Source: Streptomyces sp. GESEQ-35 (GTDB lineage Bacteria > Actinomycetota > Actinomycetes > Streptomycetales > Streptomycetaceae). From it: a stretch of 64,000 nucleotides of DNA. The stretch is from contig NZ_JAFFSX010000022.1 of assembly GCF_017948485.1 (NCBI RefSeq), positions 1 to 64,000 of the forward strand, written 5' to 3'. Both the position numbers and the translations under genes were made by a program. The notes beneath the pieces were generated by a model. That model was not told the origin of the DNA, made no database searches, and worked only from the letters and a program-made list of their open reading frames with translations. This document shows positions 40,573-49,222 of the stretch, one piece after another; the first letter of the stretch is position 1, and each line of letters begins with the position of its first letter.

Positions 40573-40582
40573 GGTCTAGCCC
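40573..40582 (+). promoter_or_regulatory. GntR-type operator upstream of the phosphonate operon
   Basis: GGTCTAGCCC differs by one base from the palindrome GGTCTAGACC recognised by HutC/DasR-type GntR regulators. It lies in the gap between the GntR gene and the first operon gene, about 75 bases upstream of its start. Confidence 0.5.
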
Positions 40583-40658
40583 AAATGTGATGACCGGTTC
40601 ACGCTCTCGTTGTCAGCCGGACCCTTCCGGTTCCCCGATCCCGAGGAGCGTGGCCGTT

Positions 40659-41783
40659 GTGAGAGTGATAGTCGTCGGAGCCGGCGTGGTGGGCACCATG
40701 CACGCCTGGCAAGCAGTGGAACGCGGCCATGAGGTCGTTCAGATCGAGCGCGAGGCGGAGGCTCGTGGCGCCTCGCTGCGCAATTTCGGCCAGATCTGGG
40801 TGAGCGGCCGCGCGGGTGGCGAGGAGCTGGAGACTGCGCTGCGGGCGCGGGAGCTGTGGGCGGAGATCGGGGGCCGCGTGCCGGGCCTCGGCTTCCGGCC
40901 GAACGGCTCCCTGACCCCCGTCCGCGGTGATCTGGAGCTCGCCGTCGCCGAGGCCGCCGTCGCCCGTGCGGACGCCCCCGCCCGCGGCTACAAGCTGCTG
41001 ACCCCCGACGAGGCGCGCGCCCTGAACCCCGCCCTCCGCGGCGAGTTCAGCGCCGCCCTGTACTGCGAGCGGGACGCGGCCGTCGAGCCGCGCACCGCCC
41101 AACTCGCCCTGCGTGCAGAGCTGTTGAAGTCGCCGAACTACACGTTCCTGCCCGGCAGGGAGGTCCGTGAGGTCATCGGGCGGAGCGCCGTCCGTGACGA
41201 CCACGGCGACGTGCACGCCGGGGACGTCGTCGTCCTCTGCACCGGCGCCTGGCTCGGCGGCCTGGTCCGCGAGCTGGCCGGGCCCGAACTGCCCGTGCGC
41301 CGCGTACGCCTCCAGATGATGCAGACCGACCCGCTCGGCGAACCGCTCACCACCTCGGTCGCCGACGCGGACAGCTTCCGCTACTACCCGGCGTACACCT
41401 CCGAGGCCCTCGACGAGCTCAACGCCCGTCAGCCGCAGCCCGGGACGGCCGCGGACCACCGTATGCAACTGCTCATGGTGCAGCGCGCCGACGGCGGGCT
41501 GACCATCGGCGACACCCACGAGTACGAGCACCCCTTCGCCTTCGACACCCTCGAAGACCCCTACGACCACCTCACCGAGGTCGTCGAGTCCTTCCTCGGC
41601 CGCCCGCTGCCGAAGATCCGGCGCCGCTGGGCCGGGGTGTACGCGCAGTGCACCGACACGAGCCGGGTCGTGCACCGGCAGCAGGTGCGCGACGGGGTGT
41701 GGCTGGTCACCGGGCCCGGCGGGCGCGGCATGACCTGCTCGCCCGCAATCGCCGAGACGACCGCCAAGGAGCTGGGATGGTAA
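40659..41783 (+). CDS. FAD-dependent oxidoreductase of phosphonate gene clusters (TIGR03364-like)
   Basis: A 374-residue amine-oxidase-like flavoprotein (DAO fold). FAD-binding Rossmann motif VGAGVVGTMHAWQAVERG at residues 6-23, then ASLRNFGQIWVSG, VVVLCTGAWLGGLV and the C-terminal GVWLVTGPGGRGMTCSPAIA. Proteins of this type are consistently clustered with aminoethylphosphonate uptake genes and are thought to oxidise N-methyl or related aminoalkylphosphonates to phosphonoacetaldehyde (family knowledge, not tested here). GTG 40659 sits ten bases after GAGGAG. It overlaps the next gene by seven bases. Confidence 0.85.
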   Translation: MRVIVVGAGVVGTMHAWQAVERGHEVVQIEREAEARGASLRNFGQIWVSGRAGGEELETALRARELWAEIGGRVPGLGFRPNGSLTPVRGDLELAVAEAAVARADAPARGYKLLTPDEARALNPALRGEFSAALYCERDAAVEPRTAQLALRAELLKSPNYTFLPGREVREVIGRSAVRDDHGDVHAGDVVVLCTGAWLGGLVRELAGPELPVRRVRLQMMQTDPLGEPLTTSVADADSFRYYPAYTSEALDELNARQPQPGTAADHRMQLLMVQRADGGLTIGDTHEYEHPFAFDTLEDPYDHLTEVVESFLGRPLPKIRRRWAGVYAQCTDTSRVVHRQQVRDGVWLVTGPGGRGMTCSPAIAETTAKELGW

Positions 41784-42487
41784 GCGACCCCGAGAACATC
41801 CCCGAGTACATCCCCGAGAACACCCCCGACGACATCCGCCTCGTCGTGCTCGACATGGCCGGTACGACCGTCGCCGACGGCGGCCTCGTCGAGCGTGCCT
41901 TCGCGGCCGCGGCGCGGCGCCTGGGAGCCGATCCCGACGCGATGCTGGACTACGTCCGCGCCACCATGGGCGAGTCCAAGATCTCCGTCTTCCGGCATCT
42001 GTTCGGGGAGGAGACGAAGGCCCAGGAAGCCAACACGGCCTTCGAGGAGGCGTACGCGGAGCTGGTCGACGGAGGGCTCGTCGCGCCGATCCCCGGTGCA
42101 CGCGAGGCCATCGAGCAGCTCAGGGCCCGGGGCCGCACGGTCGCACTGACCACCGGCTTCGCGCGCACCACGCAGGACGCGATCCTGGCCGCGCTCGGCT
42201 GGCAGGACCTGGTGCCCCTGACGCTGTGCCCCGCCGACGCGGGGGGCCGGGGGCGCCCCTACCCCGACATGGTCCTCAGCGCATTCCTGCGGACGACCGC
42301 TGCGGACGGCGTCCGGCAGATCGCCGTCGTGGGCGACACCTCGTACGACATGCTCAGCGGGGTCCGTGCGGGGGCGGGCGTGGTCGCCGGTGTCCTGACC
42401 GGCGCACACGACGAGAACGCGCTGCGGGCGTCCGGGGCCACCCAAGTGCTGGGCTCCGTGGCGGAGTTGCCGGGAGCGCTCGCATGA
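41777..42487 (+). CDS. Phosphonatase-like HAD hydrolase
   Basis: A 236-residue HAD-superfamily enzyme. Nucleophile motif VVLDMAGTTVADGGLVE (Asp in DMAGTT, the phosphonatase variant of DxDxT), motif II in LTTGFARTTQ, and the acidic VVGDTSYDMLSG near the end. The conserved Lys that phosphonoacetaldehyde hydrolase uses as a Schiff base is not obvious, as in the related TIGR03351 group. It should act on the phosphonate product of the neighbouring oxidoreductase. The N-terminus is an acidic IPEYIPENTPDD repeat. ATG 41777 overlaps the previous stop by seven bases, and its own TGA overlaps the ABC gene start by ATGA. Confidence 0.85.
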   Translation: MVSDPENIPEYIPENTPDDIRLVVLDMAGTTVADGGLVERAFAAAARRLGADPDAMLDYVRATMGESKISVFRHLFGEETKAQEANTAFEEAYAELVDGGLVAPIPGAREAIEQLRARGRTVALTTGFARTTQDAILAALGWQDLVPLTLCPADAGGRGRPYPDMVLSAFLRTTAADGVRQIAVVGDTSYDMLSGVRAGAGVVAGVLTGAHDENALRASGATQVLGSVAELPGALA

Positions 42488-43539
42488 GCAGCGGCATCCG
42501 CTTCGACAGGGTGACGGTCGCCTACGACGGGAACGTCGTCCTCGACGCGCTCGACCTCACCGTCGAACCCGGCGAGGTGATGGCCCTGCTCGGGCCGTCC
42601 GGGTCCGGCAAGACCACCGCGCTGCGGGCGGTCGCCGGGTTCGTGCGGCCCGTCTCCGGGCGGGTGTACCTCGGCGAGCGCGATGTGACCGACCTGCCGC
42701 CGCACCGGCGGGGGATCGGGATGGTCGTCCAGCAGTACGCGCTCTTCCCGCACATGCGGGTCGAGGACAACGTCGCCTTCGGGCTCAAGGCGCGCAAGGC
42801 CGCCAAGGGCGAGACACGGGGACGGGTCGCCGAGGCGCTGGAGATGACCGGGATGGCGGCCTACGCACGCCGCTACCCGCGGGAGCTGTCCGGCGGCCAG
42901 CAGCAACGCGTCGCCATCGCACGGGCGTTGGCCATCCGGCCCGGCGTACTCCTCCTCGACGAGCCGCTGTCCGCCCTCGACGCCCGGCTGCGCTCCGGAA
43001 TGCTCGCCGAACTCGCCCGGCTGCACCGCGAGTTGCCCGACGTATCCATCCTCTACGTCACCCACGACCAGGTCGAGGCCCTCACCCTGGCCGACCGGAT
43101 CGCGGTGATGGACCAGGCGCGGCTCCAGTCCTGCGGCACCCCCGAGGAGCTGTACCGGGCACCCGCGAACGAGTTCACCGCGTCCTTCGTCGGGAACGCC
43201 AACCTGCTCCCGGTGACGGTGAGTCCCGGCGGTGTGACCTTCGGCGGAGCGGAACTCGAGGTCGACACGGCGGGTGCCGTGGCCGGAGCGCGGGCGACCC
43301 TGTGCGTACGCCCGCACCTGGTCGGACTCGGCGACGGCCCCAACCGGCTCACCGGCACGGTCGGCGAGATCCAGTGGCGCGGCGCCACACACCGCCTCTA
43401 CGTCGATGTCGACGGCCGGCAGATCATGGCCGACCTACGCGAACTGAAGACCCCACCGGGACACGGAGACACGGTCACCCTGCACTTCGCCCCGGAGGAC
43501 GGCGTACTGCTGACGGCCGGGGTGAGCGGGGATGGCTGA
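42484..43539 (+). CDS. Aminoethylphosphonate ABC transporter ATP-binding protein
   Basis: A 351-residue importer ATPase. Walker A LLGPSGSGKTTALRAVAGF, Q-loop VVQQYALFPHM, ABC signature LSGGQQQRVAIARALA, Walker B VLLLDEPLSALD, H-loop YVTHDQVEALTLADR. The C-terminal 110 residues form an OB-type regulatory domain (TOBE, ATLCVRPHLVGLGDGPN). It is PhnT-like within the phosphonate operon. ATG 42484 overlaps the upstream stop by four bases, and the following permease gene by eight. Confidence 0.9.
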   Translation: MSSGIRFDRVTVAYDGNVVLDALDLTVEPGEVMALLGPSGSGKTTALRAVAGFVRPVSGRVYLGERDVTDLPPHRRGIGMVVQQYALFPHMRVEDNVAFGLKARKAAKGETRGRVAEALEMTGMAAYARRYPRELSGGQQQRVAIARALAIRPGVLLLDEPLSALDARLRSGMLAELARLHRELPDVSILYVTHDQVEALTLADRIAVMDQARLQSCGTPEELYRAPANEFTASFVGNANLLPVTVSPGGVTFGGAELEVDTAGAVAGARATLCVRPHLVGLGDGPNRLTGTVGEIQWRGATHRLYVDVDGRQIMADLRELKTPPGHGDTVTLHFAPEDGVLLTAGVSGDG

Positions 43540-44446
43540 TCAGGCAGGGTTCAGCACCAGCGCCCTGAAGGGGCGCGGGGAACTGCGCGACCAGCCCCAA
43601 CGGACCCGCAGACAACCCACGACAAATCGCGGCACTACCTGGCTCTGGACCCTACCCCCCGTCGCCCTACTGGCCCTCGTTTTCCTCTACCCCCTCGCCC
43701 TGGTCGTCCAGCAGTCCTTCCAGCCGGACACAGGCGGCACCTCCATCCAGCCCTACACCGACGTGTTCGCCTCGGAGGCGTTCCGCGAGGCGCTGTGGAC
43801 GACGGTGTGGCTGGCGCTCGCGTCAACGGCCGGATGCCTGGCCCTCGGATTCGTCCTCGCGCTGATCATCGCGTTCGTGCCGTTCCCGGGAGCGAGGGCG
43901 GTGTCGAAGTTCATCGACGTCTTCCTCTCCTTCCCCTCCTTCCTGATCACGCTGGCCCTGCTGTTCATCTACGGCTCGGTCGGCATGGCCAACGGACTGT
44001 GGACGGACGTGACGGGCGCGGCAGCGGGGCCGTTCCAGTTCCTCACCACGCCCTGGGGCGTACTCCTCGCGGAGATCACGTACTTCACGCCCTTCGTGAT
44101 ACGACCGCTGCTCGCGGCCTTCTCGCAGCTGGACACCGCCCAGCTGGAGGCGGCCGGTTCACTGGGCGCGCGGGCGCCGCGGATCATCCGGCGGATCATC
44201 CTGCCGGAGGCGCTGCCCGCACTCGCCGCCGGCGGCAGCCTCGTCCTCGTCCTGTGCCTCAACGAGTTCGGCATCGTCCTGTTCACCGGGGCGAAGGGCG
44301 TCACGACCCTGCCGATGCTCGTCTACAGCAAGGCGATCCTGGAGTCCGACTATCCGGGCGCCTGTGTGGTCGCCGTCGTCAACGTCCTGATCTCCGTGGG
44401 GCTCTACGGCCTCTACCGGGTGGTGAGCCGCCGTGCTGGTGCATAG
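43532..44446 (+). CDS. Aminoethylphosphonate ABC transporter permease 1
   Basis: A 304-residue inner-membrane permease with six helices (first at WLWTLPPVALLALVFLYPLA). The EAA-type loop is AAGSLGARAPRIIRRIILPE. It pairs with the next permease, the usual PhnU/PhnV-like heterodimer. An oddity: residues 11-23 (ALKGRGELRDQP) are encoded by an in-frame copy of the dispersed palindromic element at 43561-43598, extending the cytosolic N-tail. Whether the protein starts at ATG 43532 or begins after the element is uncertain; no good downstream start is visible. Overlaps the ATPase gene by eight bases and permease 2 by fourteen. Confidence 0.87.
   Translation: MADQAGFSTSALKGRGELRDQPQRTRRQPTTNRGTTWLWTLPPVALLALVFLYPLALVVQQSFQPDTGGTSIQPYTDVFASEAFREALWTTVWLALASTAGCLALGFVLALIIAFVPFPGARAVSKFIDVFLSFPSFLITLALLFIYGSVGMANGLWTDVTGAAAGPFQFLTTPWGVLLAEITYFTPFVIRPLLAAFSQLDTAQLEAAGSLGARAPRIIRRIILPEALPALAAGGSLVLVLCLNEFGIVLFTGAKGVTTLPMLVYSKAILESDYPGACVVAVVNVLISVGLYGLYRVVSRRAGA
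43561..43598. repeat. Dispersed palindromic element inserted in a coding region, copy 4
   Basis: CGCCCTGAAGGGGCGCGGGG continuing AACTGCGCGACCAGCCCC, identical in core to the intergenic copies. Here it lies inside the permease gene and is read in frame, adding about 12-13 residues to the N-terminus. Confidence 0.85.
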
Positions 44447-45230
44447 CCGCAAGGCGAAGTGGACCGTATGGGCGGTCTTCTTCCTTCTCTTCCTGCCCCT
44501 GTTCGCCCTGCCGCTGCTGGTCGTCCTCGGCGCGTCGTTCGCCACCCACTGGTCGAGCACGCTCCCGTCGGACCTCACCCTCGCCAACTACCGTGCGGCA
44601 ACGCGCGGCGAGGCCCTCCAGGCACTCACCACCAGCCTGGTCACCGCCCTCGCCGCCAGCCTGCTGGCGCTCGCCGCCGGCGCCTGGGCCGCGCTCGCCG
44701 CGGCGGCGCTGAAGCAGCGGTACCGCAGGATCATGGACGCCCTGTTCGTGCTGCCGGTGGCCGTGCCCTCGGTGGTCGTCGGGCTCGCGGTCCTGGTGGC
44801 GTTCTCCCAGCCGCCGTTCCTGCTCAACGGCACCCGCTCGATCGTGATCCTCGCCCATACCGTGCTGGTCACCGCGTTCGCCTACCAGTCGGTGTCCGCC
44901 GCCCTCACCCGTCTCGACCCGGCGTACGAGCAGGCTGCCGCCTCGCTCGGTGCCCGGCCCGCCTACGTCCTGTGGCGGGTCAGGCTGCCCCTGCTGCTGC
45001 CCTCCCTCACCGCCGCCGCCGGCCTCTGCTTCGCCCTGTCCATGGGCGAGCTGAGCGCCACGATGATGCTCTATCCGCCCGACTGGACCCCGCTTCCGGT
45101 CCTGATCTACGCGGCCACCGACCGCGGCGCCCTGTTCGTCGGCTCCGCCGTCGCGGTGGTTCTGATGGCGGCGACGCTGCTCGTCCTGCTCGTCGTGTCC
45201 CGCGTCCGCACCAGAGCCTCGTACCGCTGA
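44433..45230 (+). CDS. Aminoethylphosphonate ABC transporter permease 2
   Basis: A 265-residue permease with six transmembrane helices (AVFFLLFLPLFALPLLVVLG, LVTALAASLLALAAGAWAAL, ALFVLPVAVPSVVVGLAVLV and others). The EAA-like loop is AAASLGARPAYVLWRVRLPL. It completes the importer with the first permease, the ATPase and the lipoprotein binding protein. GTG 44433 overlaps the upstream permease by fourteen bases, so translation is coupled. Confidence 0.9.
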   Translation: MLVHSRKAKWTVWAVFFLLFLPLFALPLLVVLGASFATHWSSTLPSDLTLANYRAATRGEALQALTTSLVTALAASLLALAAGAWAALAAAALKQRYRRIMDALFVLPVAVPSVVVGLAVLVAFSQPPFLLNGTRSIVILAHTVLVTAFAYQSVSAALTRLDPAYEQAAASLGARPAYVLWRVRLPLLLPSLTAAAGLCFALSMGELSATMMLYPPDWTPLPVLIYAATDRGALFVGSAVAVVLMAATLLVLLVVSRVRTRASYR

Positions 45231-45282
45231 ACCCGCCGAATTCCCGCCACGCCCCGCTGACCTGCAAGGAGTTCACCTCGCC

Positions 45283-46335
45283 ATGCGCCGCAACAGAATC
45301 GTCCCGATCGCCGCCCTCTGTCTGCTCGCCGCCCCGCTCACCGCCTGCGGCGGGTCCTCGTCCGCCGCCGACGAGAAGGTCGTCACCGTCTACAGCGCCG
45401 ACGGCCTCAAGGGCGAGAGCGGCGACGGCTGGTACGACCGGATTTTCAAGGACTTCCAGAAAGAGACCGGGATCAAGGTCGAGTACGTCGAGGGCGGCTC
45501 CGGCGAGATGGTGCAGCGCGCCGTCCGCGAGAAGAGCAACCCGCAGGCCGACGTGCTGGTGACGCTGCCGCCGTTCATCCAGCAGGCCGGCGGCAAGGGG
45601 CTGCTGGAGAAGTACGCGCCCACCGGATCCGACCAGGTCAACGGCGCCGACAAGGCGACCGACGCCACCTGGACCTCGGTCGTGAACAACTACCTGGCCT
45701 TCATCTACAACAAGAAGGAGCTGAAGCAGGCCCCCACCACTTGGGAGGAACTGCTCGACGCCGACTACAAGGGCAGGCTTCAGTACTCCACGCCGGGCGT
45801 CGCCGGGGACGGCACGGCCGTCGTCATCAAGGCGATGCACGACTTCGGCGGTGAGAAGCCGGCCATGGACTACCTCGGCAAGCTCCAGTCCAACAACGTC
45901 GGCCCGTCCTCCTCCACGGGCAAGCTCGGCCCCAAGGTGGACAAGGGCGAGCTGATCGTCGCCAACGGCGATGTCCAGATGAGCTACGCCATGTCCCGCA
46001 CCATGCCCAACGTCGGCCTGTGGTTCCCGAAGACCGCGGCCGGCAAGCCCACCACGTTCGCCCTGCCCTACGCGGCCGGCCTGGTCACCGGCGCCCCGCA
46101 CACCGAGAACGGCAAGAAGCTCCTCGACTACATGCTGAGCCCGAAGGCCCAGCAGCAGGTCAGCGAGATCGGCGGGGGCTTCGCTGCCCGCCAGGACGTC
46201 AAGGCCACCGACCGGACCGCGATCGCGCTCACCAAGATCATGGAGGACGTCGAGATCTTCGAGCCCGACTGGAACGACATCGACAAGAACCTGTCGAAGT
46301 ACGTCGACGCTTGGAAGTCGGCCACAGGCAGCTGA
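45283..46335 (+). CDS. Aminoethylphosphonate-binding lipoprotein
   Basis: A 350-residue extracytoplasmic solute-binding protein. Lipoprotein signal MRRNRIVPIAALCLLAAPL with lipobox LTAC-GGSS. The body is a type II periplasmic-binding-protein fold of the iron/phosphonate group: VTVYSADGLKGESGDGWYDR, VEYVEGGSGEMVQRAVREK, ADVLVTLPPFIQQ, YLAFIYNKKELKQAPTTWEE and YAAGLVTGAPHTENGKKLLD. It is PhnS-like. Last gene of the operon; a compact hairpin follows five bases after the stop. Confidence 0.9.
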   Translation: MRRNRIVPIAALCLLAAPLTACGGSSSAADEKVVTVYSADGLKGESGDGWYDRIFKDFQKETGIKVEYVEGGSGEMVQRAVREKSNPQADVLVTLPPFIQQAGGKGLLEKYAPTGSDQVNGADKATDATWTSVVNNYLAFIYNKKELKQAPTTWEELLDADYKGRLQYSTPGVAGDGTAVVIKAMHDFGGEKPAMDYLGKLQSNNVGPSSSTGKLGPKVDKGELIVANGDVQMSYAMSRTMPNVGLWFPKTAAGKPTTFALPYAAGLVTGAPHTENGKKLLDYMLSPKAQQQVSEIGGGFAARQDVKATDRTAIALTKIMEDVEIFEPDWNDIDKNLSKYVDAWKSATGS

Positions 46336-46339
46336 CCAA

Positions 46340-46356
46340 CCCTGGTGGCGCCAGGG
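46340..46356 (+). terminator. Operon-end hairpin
   Basis: CCCTGG (46340-46345), loop TGGCG, CCAGGG (46351-46356), immediately after the binding-protein stop codon. The remaining gap to 46723 carries no supportable gene; a TAGGGT hexamer near 46644 may be part of the next gene's promoter. Confidence 0.6.
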
Positions 46357-46723
46357 GCGTTGCGGGTGTTGCCGGCTGAAGGGCCACGGGCCCTCACCCG
46401 CGTACGGCGGGAAGGGGACGCGTCGGGGGGTGTCCGCCCGCAGCGGCCGGCGTCAACACACGGCACCTTCCAAACACCAGCAACCGCCGGACCGAGGACG
46501 GACACCCCCCGGCGCGGCCCCGCCCCACAACGCACCGAAGGCGCGACGCGCCCCCACTCAGCGGCACAGGCCGCCGCAGGCATCCCGGGTGCGACGACCG
46601 CCGGTACTGGGTGATCGACGGGGTCAGGATCACGCAGGCTTGATTAGGGTGGAGGCGTCGGTACGCCGTGGTTCCGGCGCCGCCTTCCGCTCTTCCCCGC
46701 ACGACGCCTGGAGACCGAGCAAC

Positions 46724-47503
46724 ATGCCAGACCGCAAGCCCATCGAGTCCTGGCTCACCGACATGGACGGTGTGCTCATCCACGAGGGCGTACCGATCCC
46801 CGGTGCCGACGCGTTCATCAAGAAGCTGCGTGAGTCCGGGAAGCCCTTCCTGGTCCTCACGAACAACTCGATCTACACCCCGCGCGACCTGCACGCCCGG
46901 CTGCGCCGGATGGGGCTCGAAGTGCCGGTCGAGTCCATCTGGACCTCGGCGCTGGCCACCGCCCAGTTCCTGGACGACCAGCGGCCCGGCGGCTCGGCGT
47001 ACGTCATCGGCGAGGCGGGCCTGACCACCGCGCTGCACGACATCGGCTACATCCTCACCGACCACGAGCCCGATTACGTCGTCCTCGGCGAGACCCGGAC
47101 GTATTCCTTCGAGGCGATGACCAAGGCCGTACGGCTCATCAACGGCGGCGCCCGCTTCATCTGCACCAACCCCGACGAGACCGGCCCCTCCACCGAGGGT
47201 CCGCTCCCGGCGACCGGCGCCGTCGCCGCGCTGATCACCAAGGCGACCGGCAAGAAGCCGTACTTCGCGGGCAAGCCGAACCCGCTGATGATGCGCACCG
47301 GGCTCAACGCGATCGGCGCGCACTCCGAGACCAGCGCGATGATCGGCGACCGCATGGACACGGACGTGCTGGCCGGCATGGAGGCCGGGATGCAGACGTT
47401 CCTGGTGCTCACCGGGCTGACCCGGCCCGAGCAGGTCGAGGACTTCCCGTACCGGCCGTCGAAGGTCGTCGACTCGATCGCGGACCTCGTCGACCGGATC
47501 TGA
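46724..47503 (+). CDS. NagD-like HAD-IIA hydrolase
   Basis: A 259-residue HAD phosphatase of the IIA (NagD/PgpA) class. Motif I LTDMDGVLIHEG, cap-domain start SIYTPRDLHARLRRMGLEVP, the FICTNPDETGPSTEG cap loop, and motifs III/IV GKPNPLMMRTGLNAI and IGDRMDTDVLAGMEAGMQT. Members dephosphorylate nucleotides or sugar phosphates (NagD acts on UMP). ATG 46724 has GGAG ten bases upstream. It is followed by a GC-rich hairpin terminator. Confidence 0.9.
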   Translation: MPDRKPIESWLTDMDGVLIHEGVPIPGADAFIKKLRESGKPFLVLTNNSIYTPRDLHARLRRMGLEVPVESIWTSALATAQFLDDQRPGGSAYVIGEAGLTTALHDIGYILTDHEPDYVVLGETRTYSFEAMTKAVRLINGGARFICTNPDETGPSTEGPLPATGAVAALITKATGKKPYFAGKPNPLMMRTGLNAIGAHSETSAMIGDRMDTDVLAGMEAGMQTFLVLTGLTRPEQVEDFPYRPSKVVDSIADLVDRI

Positions 47504-47543
47504 AACCGGGCACCCGCGCAATCCAACTCGGACGGAGTAGCCC

Positions 47544-47566
47544 GGCCCCGCTGAAGATGCGGGGCC
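47544..47566 (+). terminator. Hairpin terminator of the HAD gene
   Basis: GGCCCCGC (47544-47551) and GCGGGGCC (47559-47566) form a perfect 8-bp stem with a 7-base loop, about 40 bases past the stop. Confidence 0.7.
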
Positions 47567-47606
47567 CGGCCCCGGGGAGGAGCCTCCTGAGTACTGGAGG
47601 TTCACG

Positions 47607-48197
47607 ATGGGTCCACTGAAAGCCACTCTCTGTGCCGGTGCGGCGATCTTCGCGGCGCTCACCCCGGCGGCCCATGCGGCGGACGGAGGCGGCATCTCGG
47701 TGACCCCCACGTCCCCCGCCCCCGGCAGCGACATCTCCCTGACGGCCACCGGCTGCGGCGGCGCCACCGGCACGGCGGTCTCGGCGGCGTTCGTCGCCGA
47801 CGCCCGGCTCACCGGCGCGGGCGGCACGCTCGTCGGGGAGACCCGCGTGAGCTCATCGATCACGGCGGGGACCTACGACGTGCAGGTCACCTGCGTCGGC
47901 GTACAGGGGAAGGCCGCCCTCACCGTCGTAGCGAAGACGGAGCCGCAGACACAGACGCATCCCCCGGCCTCGCTCGAGCCCACCTCTGCCGCCTCCTCGC
48001 CCGTGGCCCCCGTCCAGGCGGGCGGCGGCGGTACGGCCCGGCTCGCCGCCAAAGCCAAAGCCGAGGCCGAGACCGACAGCGATACCGACGAGGCCGGACC
48101 CGGTACGGGGCACGCGGTGACCGGGCTGGTCCTGGCGGGTGTCGCCGCGGTCGCCGTGGCGCTGCGCAGCGTCCGGCGGAGCCGTGGAACGGACTGA
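47607..48197 (+). CDS. Secreted surface protein paired with a class F sortase
   Basis: A 196-residue exported protein. Signal peptide MGPLKATLCAGAAIFAALTP, cleaved at AHA-ADGG. An Ig-like beta domain follows (ISVTPTSPAPGSDISLTATG, ITAGTYDVQVTCVGVQGKAA) with a Cys pair, then an acidic Ala/Ser/Pro spacer (AEAETDSDTDEAG) and a C-terminal helix (VTGLVLAGVAAVAVAL) plus RRSRGTD. No LPXTG-type motif is evident, so it may simply be membrane-tethered. It lies seven bases before the sortase F gene, a recurrent streptomycete pair, so a functional link is likely. Confidence 0.8.
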   Translation: MGPLKATLCAGAAIFAALTPAAHAADGGGISVTPTSPAPGSDISLTATGCGGATGTAVSAAFVADARLTGAGGTLVGETRVSSSITAGTYDVQVTCVGVQGKAALTVVAKTEPQTQTHPPASLEPTSAASSPVAPVQAGGGGTARLAAKAKAEAETDSDTDEAGPGTGHAVTGLVLAGVAAVAVALRSVRRSRGTD

Positions 48198-48203
48198 CCG
48201 GCG

Positions 48204-48863
48204 ATGTCCGAGCGCTCCTCGGGTACCGGCCGCCTCACGACGGGAGTGGTCTGGGCGGTGCTGCTGCTCGGGCTGTGGCTGTGGGGGCAGGAGGTCACCG
48301 ACGTACGGCCCGGGACAGCGGCGCCGACCACGGGCGACGTGGCGGCGGTCGGCAGGCCCCCCGACGCCGAACTGCCGCCCGCGGCCAAGCCGTTGGGAGC
48401 CGCGCTGCCGCAGCGCATCGACATCCCCTACCTCGGCGTGCAGGCGCCCGTCGTGGCCCGCGGGCTGGATGCACAGGGTGCCGTCGATCCGCCGCCCTTC
48501 GACCAGGCCGGGGTGGTCGGCTGGTACGCGGGCGGCGCGAAACCGGGCGCCGCGGGCACGGCGCTCATGGTGGGGCACGTCGACACCCAGACCCGGCCCG
48601 CCGTCTTCTACAAGATCAGCGCGCTGAAGCCCGGCGAGAGGGTCCGTGTCATCCGGGACGACGGCAAGGTCGCCGAGTTCACCGTGGACGACGTCCAGGT
48701 CGTCACCCGCGACCACTTCGACGCCCACCAGGCCTACGGCCCACGCCAGTCCGGCCGGGCAGAGCTGCGCCTGATCACCTGCGGCGGCAGCTTCGACCGC
48801 GCGACCCGCAGCTACACAGCGAACGTGATCGTGTCGGCGTACTTGACTGACGCCGACCGGTGA
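48204..48863 (+). CDS. Class F sortase
   Basis: A 219-residue membrane-anchored sortase. The N-terminal helix is VVWAVLLLGLWLWGQEV. The barrel has catalytic His in ALMVGHVDTQTRPAVFYK and catalytic Cys in RLITCGGSFDRATRSY, with the Arg a few residues on (RATRSY). Class F enzymes of actinobacteria are poorly characterised; recognition motifs are uncertain. It follows the surface-protein gene on the same strand and is convergent with the ANTAR regulator; a palindromic element follows at 48867. Confidence 0.85.
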   Translation: MSERSSGTGRLTTGVVWAVLLLGLWLWGQEVTDVRPGTAAPTTGDVAAVGRPPDAELPPAAKPLGAALPQRIDIPYLGVQAPVVARGLDAQGAVDPPPFDQAGVVGWYAGGAKPGAAGTALMVGHVDTQTRPAVFYKISALKPGERVRVIRDDGKVAEFTVDDVQVVTRDHFDAHQAYGPRQSGRAELRLITCGGSFDRATRSYTANVIVSAYLTDADR

Positions 48864-48866
48864 CGA

Positions 48867-48905
48867 GCGCCCCGAAGGGGCGCGGGGAACTGCGCGACAA
48901 GCCCC
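48867..48905. repeat. Dispersed palindromic element, copy 5
   Basis: GCGCCCCGAAGGGGCGCGGG continuing GAACTGCGCGACAAGCCCC, right after the sortase F stop and before the convergent ANTAR gene. The rest of the 48864-49222 gap contains no gene I can support. Confidence 0.8.
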
Positions 48906-49222
48906 CACGGCGCCGCAGCCGACCACCGCCCCCTGGCGGCACCCCCCTCACGGCCCAACCCAGCGGAGCGACCCGGCCCGGTCGACGACCCGCTCCCCCC
49001 GAAGCCGTCGACCGGGCTGGTCCTCGACCGCGCGCGCTCGGGCTGCGGGAGTAACCCGGCGACGGCGCGGGAGGCTTGGAAACCACGGTGGGGGACGACT
49101 GGCCGGGGACTGGGGCCGTCGAGGACGACTCTAGAACGAAAAGCGTTGCCTGGCATAGGGGCTGATTGACGCCAAGTCCCGGACCCGTGGCACTGTGTCA
49201 TCCACGCAGGTGGTGCGGGGTT

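Noticed and set aside
46360..46660. Open frames on both strands before the NagD-like gene
   Set aside because: Arg/Pro/Gly-rich low-complexity products, no ribosome site or homology.
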